In this document: in pieces, positions 7,630 to 13,535 of the stretch
Position numbering within the stretch: the first letter of the stretch is position 1
Layout: every line of letters begins with the position of its first letter
DNA from: an uncultured Rickettsiales bacterium
GTDB taxonomy: Bacteria; Pseudomonadota; Alphaproteobacteria; Rickettsiales; UBA1997
Direction of reading: 5' to 3'
Assembly: GCA_951801155.1 (NCBI GenBank)
Contig: CATOLK010000015.1
Location: forward strand, 1 to 13,733
Length of the DNA stretch: 13,733 bases
Translations under genes and position numbers: made by a program
Notes under the pieces: generated by a model
The model's input: the letters and a program-made list of their open reading frames with translations, nothing else
Told to the model about the DNA's origin: nothing
The model's database searches: none

Positions 7630-7866
7630 ATGACTGATACAATTTTTGAAAAAGTAAAAAAAATAGTAATTGAGAATTTAGGTGTCGATGAATCTAAAGT
7701 TACAGAATCTAGTAGTTTTGTAGAAGATTTAGGCGCTGATAGTTTAGACCAAGTTGAATTGGTTATGGCATTTGAAGAAGAATTTGGTATTGAAATTCCT
7801 GATGATGTAGCTGAAAAAATAACAACAGTTCAAAAAGCAGTTGATTATATAGAACAAAACAGTTAA
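7630..7866 (+). CDS. acpP: acyl carrier protein
   Basis: ACP carries growing acyl chains as thioesters on 4'-phosphopantetheine through all steps of type II fatty acid synthesis. The 78-residue acidic protein has the canonical attachment motif LGADSLD with Ser38. The helix II sequence QVELVMAFEEEFGIEIPD and the overall length are those of alphaproteobacterial ACPs. No Shine-Dalgarno precedes the ATG, but the family N-terminus fits this start. fabF follows after 33 bases in the same transcript. An A8 run inside the gene is in frame, which shows that long A-tracts in this assembly are not generally misread. Confidence 0.97.
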   Translation: MTDTIFEKVKKIVIENLGVDESKVTESSSFVEDLGADSLDQVELVMAFEEEFGIEIPDDVAEKITTVQKAVDYIEQNS

Positions 7867-7899
7867 ATTTAAATAAATAATTTTTTAAAAAGAGGGATT

Positions 7900-9174
7900 A
7901 TGTCAAGAAGAGTTGTTATTACTGGAATGGGAGCTGTTACTTGTTTAGGTAACAGTGTAGATATTACATGGGAAAATATAAAAAAATCTAAATCTGGTAT
8001 CTGTAAAATAACCAGATTTGATACTAGCGAAATGCCCGATAGTATTAGTAAAATAGCTGGTGAAGTGAATTTAAACGAAGAAGATGAAAATTCATTTGAT
8101 CCCTCTCTATTTATAGAAAAAAAAGACTTAAAAAAAATGGATAAATTCATTTGGTATGGTATTGCTGCCAGTGATGAAGCGATAAAAGATTCTGGTTGGT
8201 TACCTACAGATGAATATGATCTTGAAAGAACTGGAGTTTTTATAGGTTCTGGCATTGGCGGTTTAGGTTCAATACAAGAAACCAGTGTAACTCAAAAAGA
8301 AAAGGGAATTAAAAGAATTAGTCCATTTTTTATTCCTTCAAGTTTAATTAATTTAATAGCTGGTAATGTATCTATAAAATACGGTTTTACTGGTCCAAAT
8401 TTATCTTGTGTTACTGCTTGTGCCACTGGTACACATGCCATTGGCGAAGCTATGGAAATCATTAAAAGAGACGACGCAGATGTAATTATTGCTGGTGGAG
8501 CTGAATCTGCTATTTGTGAAATAGGAATAGGGGGCTTTTCTGCAATGCATGCATTATCAACAAAATATAATGACAATCCACAAATCGCTTCAAGGCCATG
8601 GGATAGAAATAGAGATGGTTTTGTTATGGGTGAAGGGGCAGGGATAGTAGTTTTAGAAGAATATGAACACGCTAAAAAAAGAGGTGCAAAAATATATGGT
8701 GAAGTAGTTGGTTACGGAATAAGCGGAGATGCTTATCATATAACAGCACCAGATTCTGAAGGAAGAGGCGCAAAAAGAGCCATAAAAATGGCTTTAAAAA
8801 AAGCTCAAATAAATCCTGAAGAAATAGGCTATATCAATGCACATGGAACCTCAACGCCAGTTGGTGATGTTTTAGAATTTAATGCTGTAAAAGATATATT
8901 TCAAAATTCTTTAGATAATTTATCTATGTCTTCAACAAAATCAGCTATTGGACATTTACTTGGTGCAGCCGGTTCAGTCGAAACTATTTTATCAGCAAAA
9001 GCTTTGCAAGAAGGTATTTTACCTCCAACATTGAATTTAGACGAATTAGATGAAAATTGTTCCGGTATCGATTTAATTCCACATGTAGCTAAAGAAAAAA
9101 AAGTTAATTATGTACTTTCAAATTCTTTTGGTTTTGGTGGAACTAATGCAACTTTAATATTAAAAAGAATTTAA
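7900..9174 (+). CDS. fabF: beta-ketoacyl-ACP synthase II
   Basis: FabF condenses malonyl-ACP with acyl-ACP, elongating fatty acids by two carbons, and governs temperature control of unsaturated chain length in many bacteria. The 424-residue protein has the Cys-His-His triad: C174 in TACATGTHA, H315 in NAHGTSTP and H352 in KSAIGHLLGAAG, with the conserved K347. It also has the C-terminal NSFGFGGTNA loop. Length is normal. AGAGGG a few bases before the ATG is a usable ribosome binding site. It sits 33 bases after acpP in the classic acpP-fabF pair. The genes that often follow fabF in relatives are absent because tRNA-Thr and the inserted island come next. Confidence 0.97.
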   Translation: MSRRVVITGMGAVTCLGNSVDITWENIKKSKSGICKITRFDTSEMPDSISKIAGEVNLNEEDENSFDPSLFIEKKDLKKMDKFIWYGIAASDEAIKDSGWLPTDEYDLERTGVFIGSGIGGLGSIQETSVTQKEKGIKRISPFFIPSSLINLIAGNVSIKYGFTGPNLSCVTACATGTHAIGEAMEIIKRDDADVIIAGGAESAICEIGIGGFSAMHALSTKYNDNPQIASRPWDRNRDGFVMGEGAGIVVLEEYEHAKKRGAKIYGEVVGYGISGDAYHITAPDSEGRGAKRAIKMALKKAQINPEEIGYINAHGTSTPVGDVLEFNAVKDIFQNSLDNLSMSSTKSAIGHLLGAAGSVETILSAKALQEGILPPTLNLDELDENCSGIDLIPHVAKEKKVNYVLSNSFGFGGTNATLILKRI

Positions 9175-9177
9175 ATA

Positions 9178-9186
9178 TTTTATAAT
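9178..9186 (+). promoter_or_regulatory. -10 box of the tRNA-Thr gene
   Basis: TATAAT (9181-9186, within TTTTATAAT) ends 6 bases before the tRNA 5' end and just after the fabF stop. No good -35 box is visible at the right spacing. The tRNA may be transcribed from here or by read-through from fabF and then processed. Confidence 0.4.
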
Positions 9187-9192
9187 AGCTAT

Positions 9193-9268
9193 GCCGCTAT
9201 AGCTCAGTAGGTAGAGCAACACATTGGTAATGTGTAGGTCGCCAGTTCAATTCTGGCTAACGGCACCA
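9193..9268 (+). tRNA. tRNA-Thr (anticodon GGT)
   Basis: The 76-base gene folds as a cloverleaf. The acceptor GCCGCTA (9193-9199) pairs with TAACGGC with one C-A mismatch. The D-stem is GCTC/GAGC, the anticodon stem ACACA/TGTGT with loop TTGGTAA (anticodon GGT), and the T-arm GCCAG-TTCAATT-CTGGC. The discriminator A and the CCA end (9266-9268) are encoded. A T7 run follows at once. It reads threonine ACC/ACT codons. Its 3' end is the apparent integration site of the neighbouring island. Confidence 0.96.
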
Positions 9269-9312
9269 CTTTTTTTATTGAAAATCAAGGGTTTTAGTTT
9301 TAAGATAATTTA

Positions 9313-9355
9313 TGTGACTAAAAAGTGTTGTGCTCTTGTGACTAAATTGTGACTA
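9313..9355 (+). repeat. three TGTGACTA direct repeats, candidate integrase arm sites
   Basis: TGTGACTAAA occurs at 9313-9322 and 9337-9346, and TGTGACTA at 9348-9355: three direct copies within 43 bases, between the tRNA 3' end and the integrase gene. Short direct repeats at this place are the usual arm-type binding sites of tyrosine integrases, which bind them with the N-terminal domain. Assigning them that role is inference. Confidence 0.6.
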
Positions 9356-9389
9356 TTTGAAATTGTTTAATTATTTTCTCAATCATTTT

Positions 9390-9406
9390 ATATACTAATA
9401 GTATAT
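9390..9406. repeat. 17-bp perfect palindrome downstream of the integrase gene
   Basis: ATATACTA (9390-9397) and TAGTATAT (9399-9406) surround a single A. It lies 16 bases beyond the integrase stop. No T-tract follows in the minus-strand direction, so a protein-binding site is more likely than a terminator. Confidence 0.5.
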
Positions 9407-9421
9407 TTATTTTTAATATAT

Positions 9422-10522
9422 TTAATTATCTAATATTTCCAATAAAGCATTATTATTTAGTTTAGCATATACATCTGAAGTTATAGCTATATTACTGTGA
9501 CCTAATATCTCACTTATAACTTCTATCCTAACTGGTTTTATTTTTTCACCTCTGTAATTTATACCTTGTAATTTATGACTGGCAAAAGTATGTCTAAATA
9601 TATGAAACCCTATATTTTTTGTATCTTTTATATTGGCTTTTTTTAAAGCAGTTTTTAAAGCTTTTTTAGGTGTGGTTTTATAATAATTACCTTTACTATC
9701 TGTAAAAATATAAAAACTATATTTAAAATCTACTTTTTGTTTATTTATTTGTTCCATTGCTTTTTTTGATAGCGGTACAAATCTTTCCTTTTTATTTTTT
9801 GATATTTCTTTTCTAACTCTAACAAAATTTATGTTTGTTTTAGGTTCTATAGATATATCTGTAAATTCCAAATTTAATGCCTCTTTTATTCTTAAGCCTG
9901 TTTCCAATAAAAAAATTATTAACCTTCTTAAATATTCATTACTATTTTCTATTATTTTTTGACATTCTTCTGGAGTTAAAAATCTTAATCTGGGCTCGTA
10001 ATCTTTATAATTCTTTTTAAAATTATATCTATCGAACAAATTATTATCCAATAATTCATTTTCTATCGCATAGTTAAATATATTTTTTAATAATTTTAAT
10101 TCTTTTATTAATTCCCCATCACTACAACCATTTATTTTTCTATAGTTTTCATATTCCTTAATTAATATTCTAGTTATATCGTTAATTAAAGTATCCTCTT
10201 TAAAAAAAGACAAAATACATCGAAGACATATTTTATAATTATCCAATGTTCTTTTTTTTAAAATTCTTGTTTTTTCTTCCAAAAATTTAGCAACCATAAA
10301 ATCTAAAGTATGTAATATATTTTTAAAATTTACAATTTCTGATTTATCTTCTTTATTATCTTCTTCATAAAGTCTTTCTAACAATTTATATTTAAACTCT
10401 ATAGCTTTTTGAATAGATCGTGTCTTAGTTGAGACCCTATTTTTAATTCCATTTCTTGTATAGGTGAACCAGTAAATATCATTTCTTTTATATAATCCTT
10501 TTTCTTGTTCTTTTGCTGACAT
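9422..10522 (-). CDS. phage-type tyrosine integrase
   Basis: Site-specific recombinase expected to integrate and excise the island at tRNA-Thr. The 366-residue protein is complete. An N-terminal arm-binding region (GLYKRNDIYWFTYTRNG, 9-25) is followed by a core-binding SAM-like domain (about 65-165) and a catalytic domain (about 175-366). The catalytic residues are R211 (TGLRIKEAL), a lysine in the beta-hairpin (K244 or K245), H307 and R310 (HIFRHTF), H342 (GHSNIAITS) and nucleophile Y352. GGAG 10 bases upstream supports the start. It lies about 150 bases past the tRNA and is read towards it. The upstream small HTH gene overlaps its first 124 bases in another frame. All key residues are present, so the enzyme may still work even though much of the island is decayed. 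Confidence 0.95.
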   Translation of the reverse strand: MSAKEQEKGLYKRNDIYWFTYTRNGIKNRVSTKTRSIQKAIEFKYKLLERLYEEDNKEDKSEIVNFKNILHTLDFMVAKFLEEKTRILKKRTLDNYKICLRCILSFFKEDTLINDITRILIKEYENYRKINGCSDGELIKELKLLKNIFNYAIENELLDNNLFDRYNFKKNYKDYEPRLRFLTPEECQKIIENSNEYLRRLIIFLLETGLRIKEALNLEFTDISIEPKTNINFVRVRKEISKNKKERFVPLSKKAMEQINKQKVDFKYSFYIFTDSKGNYYKTTPKKALKTALKKANIKDTKNIGFHIFRHTFASHKLQGINYRGEKIKPVRIEVISEILGHSNIAITSDVYAKLNNNALLEILDN

Positions 10523-10722
10523 TGTTCTTTATCTCCATTATTATTTATTTCCTTAAAAAATTCTTCTAAATTCATTACTCCATATATTTTGAGTTCTTTA
10601 TTATAGAGAGTATTAGAGCTTCCAGTATTAGCTAAATTTTTTAACACTTTCATAATAGTAGGTTTTGGTAATCCCATTATATTTTTTAGTTCATTTACCA
10701 TAATTAATCCATTTTTCTCCAT
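10399..10722 (-). CDS. small HTH protein, candidate excisionase
   Basis: The N-terminal half of this 107-residue protein contains a plausible helix-turn-helix (VNELKNIMGLPKPTIMKVLKNL, near 9-30). A short hydrophobic strand region follows, ending in GVMNLEEFFKEI. Its position just before integrase and its size suggest an excisionase or AlpA-like regulator, but I see no diagnostic family motif. AAAGGA 6 bases before the ATG at 10722 supports the start. The last 40 or so residues lie inside the integrase gene in another frame and look like a translation of integrase sequence, not a conserved domain. The ancestral gene may have ended near 10540, its stop since lost by a small indel in the A-rich stretch, or the overlap may be genuine. 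Confidence 0.5.
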   Translation of the reverse strand: MEKNGLIMVNELKNIMGLPKPTIMKVLKNLANTGSSNTLYNKELKIYGVMNLEEFFKEINNNGDKEQCQQKNKKKDYIKEMIFTGSPIQEMELKIGSQLRHDLFKKL

Positions 10723-10739
10723 TTTATTTCCTTTAATGT

Positions 10740-11153
10740 TTATTTATAATTTTCTAGTAAACTTTTTAATTCATAACTCGTTATATTGCAATTTTCTATA
10801 TTATTTTTTATTCCAAATTCAAGAATAGTATTAATAATATTATTCATATCATCTTTTGTAGTTCCTTTATTTCTGCTTAAAGATTTAACTATTTTTTCCC
10901 CACTAATTAATTTATAGTGTCCTGATTTTATTCTAAAATAATAATCTACTTCTTCTATAGAAAAATTATTACCTTTAGAATTCATCCAGTTTCTACAAAT
11001 ATCAATCAGCATCCAATAACTTCTTAATTGTTTATTATCTGCTTTAACTAATTTCTCTATAGCAAATACCAAATACTCTTTTATTTTAAGCTTTTGTAGT
11101 TTTTCTATTATTTCAGCCAAATCTTCCTGTGTTTTAATTATTTTTTTTACCAT
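10740..11153 (-). CDS. phage protein, possibly NinB/DUF1367-like
   Basis: This 137-residue protein is not firmly recognised. It has the pattern NKQLRSYWMLIDICRNW (40-56), then FSIEEVDYYFRIKSGHY (64-80), then KIVKSLSRNKGTTKDDMNNII (87-107). It resembles phage recombination-module proteins of the NinB or DUF1367 type, which share an R-x-Y/W start, a GHY-like segment and an SxS...T/M tail. NinB-type proteins assist phage recombination. The location between the VRR-NUC/ERF genes and integrase fits such a role. No Shine-Dalgarno is seen. Its start overlaps the end of the small broken gene upstream, which could provide coupling. Function is a guess from pattern and context. Confidence 0.55.
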   Translation of the reverse strand: MVKKIIKTQEDLAEIIEKLQKLKIKEYLVFAIEKLVKADNKQLRSYWMLIDICRNWMNSKGNNFSIEEVDYYFRIKSGHYKLISGEKIVKSLSRNKGTTKDDMNNIINTILEFGIKNNIENCNITSYELKSLLENYK

Positions 11154-11273
11154 AATTATTTAATGATTTTAATATTTTCTTAATATCTATTAAATTATTA
11201 AATTCAGTTACTATAAAATCTAATTTTTCATATCTCCTGATTATATTTTTGATTTTTTTATTTTTTTATTCAT
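11134..11273 (-). pseudogene. tiny phage gene split by a frame change at an A7 tract
   Basis: From ATG 11273 the frame reads MNKKIKKSKI and stops at 11241. One extra base in the second A-run (plus-strand T7, 11253-11259) would join it to an open frame that continues to 11134, with residues such as RRYEKLDFIVTEFNNLID. The joined product would have 46 residues and would end just inside the next gene's start, normal for a phage operon. The joined reading is inference; the alternative is two unrelated fragments. Confidence 0.4.
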
Positions 11274-11281
11274 AATCTACT

Positions 11282-11401
11282 TCAATTATATTCCATTTTT
11301 ATCTGATTTTCATACCAATCATCTTCTTCCTGTTCTTCATTTTTTTCATAATAACTATTATCGTTTTCTTCTTCTTCGGTATTTTCTTCTTTATCAAACA
11401 T
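11282..11401 (-). CDS. 39-residue very acidic protein
   Basis: This short gene has one of the best ribosome binding sites in the window: AAGGAG 5 bases before the ATG at 11401. The product starts MFDKEENTEEEEN and ends QIKMEYN. Nearly half its residues are Glu or Asp. I recognise no family. Acidic phage miniproteins can be DNA mimics or protein inhibitors, but nothing here proves that. The gene lies in another frame inside the 3' part of a basic 80-codon reading frame and ends 8 bases before the next small gene. Confidence 0.5.
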   Translation of the reverse strand: MFDKEENTEEEENDNSYYEKNEEQEEDDWYENQIKMEYN

Positions 11402-11541
11402 TTTTTCTCCTTTTCTTCTATTTCATTAAATAAATCTAAAATTTTTTCTTTTATTTCTTTGTCATTAATTTCTTTTGTAGTGCCAAACAACATATTTTTA
11501 AAATTTTTTATTTTTTTAAAACAATTCTTAATACTATGCAT
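11299..11541 (-). CDS. uncertain reading frame that runs out of frame into the acidic gene
   Basis: Residues 1-47 (with MLFGTTKEINDKEIKEKILDL) look like a real protein. Residues 48-80 are a poly-Lys shadow of the acidic gene's GAA-rich codons. Either a short gene once stopped near 11400, or the 5' part belongs to the acidic gene: one extra A in the A6 run at 11401-11406 would fuse them into 86 residues. No good ribosome binding site precedes ATG 11541, in contrast to the acidic gene. Confidence 0.3.
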   Translation of the reverse strand: MHSIKNCFKKIKNFKNMLFGTTKEINDKEIKEKILDLFNEIEEKEKKCLIKKKIPKKKKTIIVIMKKMKNRKKMIGMKIR

Positions 11542-11597
11542 ATTTTTACTAAATTGATTAATAGTTTTTTATTTTTGGTTATTTTTTAAGATAATTT

Positions 11598-11945
11598 TTA
11601 CCAATCTTTATTTTTAAGAATAAAATCTAGATAATCTAAATCTTTTACTATAAAATAATAATGATTTTTAATTTTATTTTTTATCATAGCTTCAAATTCC
11701 AACTGTTCTAAAGTTTGTTTTTCATTTTTTACTTTACACTCCAACCAATATGTGATACCATTATTAAATATCAACATAAAATCAGAAACACCTCTTTTAG
11801 CTCCTTTTGCTTTTAATAAAGCTCCTGTTATAGGCGTCCTTTTTTCACCAAATGGCATATAGGTATAAAATACTAATTCTTTATGTTCTAAACTATATAT
11901 AAATAAATAATTATTTACAATTTTATGTAAAACATCTTCTTTCAT
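11598..11945 (-). CDS. VRR-NUC domain nuclease
   Basis: VRR-NUC proteins are PD-(D/E)XK nucleases common in phage replication and recombination modules; they are thought to cut branched DNA. This 115-residue stand-alone domain has the family core: GAKRGVSDFMLI (48-59) with metal-binding Asp55, WLECK (67-71) with Glu69 and Lys71, and the Q-containing helix QTLEQLEFEAM (77-87). Length is typical for the single-domain phage type, and no residue of the core is missing. The ATG lies 2 bases after the ERF stop, so the two genes were one operon and probably translationally coupled; its own ribosome binding site is poor. Next to an annealing protein it would fit processing of recombination intermediates. 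Confidence 0.85.
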   Translation of the reverse strand: MKEDVLHKIVNNYLFIYSLEHKELVFYTYMPFGEKRTPITGALLKAKGAKRGVSDFMLIFNNGITYWLECKVKNEKQTLEQLEFEAMIKNKIKNHYYFIVKDLDYLDFILKNKDW

Positions 11946-11947
11946 TT

Positions 11948-12394
11948 TTATATTTCTTTTTTATTTTTATTTTCAAAAAAATCAGCCACTTGTTTCCAAT
12001 TTTTAGACCAATTAATCCTTAACATATAATTATAAATAGATTTAGCATTAACATTCATATAATTCTTTTCGTAAAGATAATCAGCTATTTCTTTTTCGGT
12101 AACATTATTATTCAACAATTTAGATCCATTAAAAGTATTTAAAATTTTATTAGTTAGATTATTATTTTCTTCACTAATATTAGTAGTATCACTGTCTTTA
12201 TTATCATCTATAGCAAACATACCATTTAAGGCATATTTCCTAGCATAACTACTAGACGCCCCAGTCACCTGACTACCATCCATACCTTTTTTACCCTCTT
12301 CTTCTCTTGCAAAAGCACTAGTCTCTATAATACTTTTATTAGTTTCCATATCATAGAGATTGGCTGTAGCTTTTAAATAATATCTATTACCACG
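11948..12394 (-). pseudogene. ERF-family single-strand annealing protein, 5' part missing
   Basis: ERF proteins anneal complementary single strands during phage recombination. The visible part has the family signature MDGSQVTGASSSYARKYALNG, split here as MDGSQVTG and SYARKYALNG, then the acidic DDNKDSDTTN. The ATG at 12349 (METNKS) is internal: coding runs upstream through GNRYYLKATANLYD, which is the standard lead-in of the ERF core, to a stop at 12395-12397. About 100 N-terminal residues expected in a full ERF protein are absent. A short open stretch in another frame (INNVV, about 12400) may be the preceding part after a frameshift, but further upstream nothing ERF-like is readable. The C-terminus (VTEKEIADYLYEKNY) is intact. 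Most likely a truncated, inactive annealing protein. Confidence 0.8.
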
Positions 12395-12397
12395 TTA

Positions 12398-12607
12398 TTA
12401 ATAAAATTTTTTAAAAGGATTATAGTGTGTTTAGAAAGTCCTTGATGAAGTTAAAATAAAAAAAATAAATAATTTATAAATTTATTTTTAAAAAGTTTTA
12501 AAATATTTTTATTTGTATTTGATTAATTACACATTGATTTAATTTTTAAATAAAAATATGTTAGACCTACTTATTAAAAATTACCTGATTTTTTATTTAA
12601 TAAGTAG
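12398..12607. other. gap between the ERF remnant and the repressor gene
   Basis: Where the 5' half of the ERF gene should begin, these 210 bases show only short broken frames. The stretch contains a perfect 12-bp inverted repeat next to the repressor stop. It may be the scar of a deletion plus decay, and it probably holds whatever promoter still drives the VRR-NUC operon. Confidence 0.4.
12567..12607. promoter_or_regulatory. inverted repeat holding two candidate repressor sites
   Basis: CTACTTATTAAA (12567-12578) and TTTAATAAGTAG (12596-12607) are perfect 12-bp arms 17 bases apart, directly after the repressor stop. Each arm carries the TACTTATTAA core also found at the repressor's own 5' end. 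No T-tract follows on the minus strand, so an operator pair is favoured over a terminator. Confidence 0.5.
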
Positions 12608-13156
12608 TTATATTTTTTTAAAAATAAGAAATATATTTCCAATTATATTTTCTTTAATATTTTCGTAAGTTGTATTATAATGAATAAAATCAGGATCGTT
12701 TTTATTATCGGCTAGTACTACATAATTATTAATTGTAGGGTCTGGTTGCTGTATTCTTCTTGCTTTTAAAATCCCATTTTCATTAATTAGATACAGTCTA
12801 TTATGATATATATTTTTATTATTTTTATTTATTAAAATAATATCATTATTACCAATTGTAGGAAACATATAATTATAAATCATATTAGTTCCAATTATAT
12901 CATTTGTATTATCTAATATAAAACTATCTATATTAATAATTTTAAATTTTTTTATTTTTAAAAAATCATCATATTGACTATTAATTATATTACTGACAAA
13001 ATTAAAACTATTTGTATTTTCTATATTTTTATATTCAACATTTTCATCAAATAAATCATTTAACGAACATCTAAATATTTCACATAATTTCAATTGATTT
13101 TCATGTATTATATTTCTTTCTCCTTTTTCAAGAAACCAATAATTTTGTCTTGTCAT
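12608..13156 (-). CDS. phage repressor, XRE HTH plus S24-like domain, start codon unclear
   Basis: A CI-type repressor that would silence the island's lytic genes. From ATG 13156 there are 182 residues, but this start cuts the HTH in half. Coding sequence clearly continues upstream to about 13243 (NLKKFRTQNKYSLQEIANKLG), completing a standard XRE domain, without any ATG, GTG or TTG. The C-terminal half has the S24/LexA fold pattern, but the serine position of the SMxPT motif is Tyr96 (NYMFPTI) and the lysine position of VKRI is Arg133 (ARRI). The self-cleaving dyad therefore seems lost, and RecA-stimulated cleavage would not occur. A perfect palindrome overlaps the predicted -10 region upstream. 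Either the start codon was lost by mutation, or a rare AUA start or a leaderless message is used. Confidence 0.75.
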   Translation of the reverse strand: MTRQNYWFLEKGERNIIHENQLKLCEIFRCSLNDLFDENVEYKNIENTNSFNFVSNIINSQYDDFLKIKKFKIINIDSFILDNTNDIIGTNMIYNYMFPTIGNNDIILINKNNKNIYHNRLYLINENGILKARRIQQPDPTINNYVVLADNKNDPDFIHYNTTYENIKENIIGNIFLIFKKI

Positions 13157-13240
13157 ACCTAATTTATTAGCTATCTCCTGTAAAGAATATTTGTTTTGAG
13201 TTCTAAATTTTTTTAAATTATTTGTTATTATTATTTTATT

Positions 13241-13253
13241 TACTTATTAAGTA
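13241..13253. promoter_or_regulatory. perfect 13-bp palindrome, candidate repressor operator
   Basis: TACTTA and TAAGTA flank a central T. On the minus strand the site directly follows a TATACT -10-like box (13250-13255, overlapping its edge) of the repressor promoter. It shares the TACTTATTAA core with both arms of the inverted repeat at 12567-12607, as expected for autoregulation. Confidence 0.55.
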
Positions 13254-13403
13254 TAAAAGTAATTAATAATTAACATTATTTTGTAAAAAAACACTTTTGT
13301 CACAAAAATTTTGTAACTAAGTTGATTTAAAAAATAATATAATAACTTTTTTTATACAAAAAAATAACTAAAAATTTACAAAAATTACTTTAAGGAGGTT
13401 TTT
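13254..13403. promoter_or_regulatory. divergent control region of the island
   Basis: Between the minus-strand repressor and the plus-strand genes lie about 150 A/T-rich bases. They include a 19-bp near-perfect palindrome at 13299-13317 (GTCACAAAA, A, TTTTGTAAC; one mismatch) and further TTGTAA-like motifs at 13281 and 13371-13380. This is where a lambda-type genetic switch would sit. -10-like boxes TATAAT (13338-13343) and TATACA (13353-13358) occur, but none has a clean -35. Confidence 0.4.
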
Positions 13404-13477
13404 ATGAGTTTGAGATAGTAGATGAAAAATTGGGGTATAAAATCCTGAAAATTTTAATAAAGAATAAAATAAATTAA
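13392..13477 (+). pseudogene. small early gene broken after its start codon
   Basis: AAGGAGG (13392-13398), the strongest Shine-Dalgarno in the window, stands 5 bases before ATG 13404, but that frame ends after MSLR. The next frame, from 13406, reads EFEIVDEKLGYKILKILI and stays open to 13477. One extra G after the ATG would give a start MEFEIVDEK. This looks like a cro-position gene with a one-base deletion. A regulatory leader peptide of four codons is the alternative. Confidence 0.35.
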
Positions 13478-13535
13478 TATAAAAATTATGTGTAATTTTA
13501 GTATATATTTTAATAATAAAATAATAGGATTAAAT

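Noticed and set aside
7869..8576. Two minus-strand frames of 128 and 94 codons
   Set aside because: Both are antisense to fabF, which has complete catalytic residues.
12567..12607. Repressor terminator
   Set aside because: The stem is perfect but the 17-base loop is long and no T-tract follows on the minus strand; the operator reading explains the shared half-sites better.
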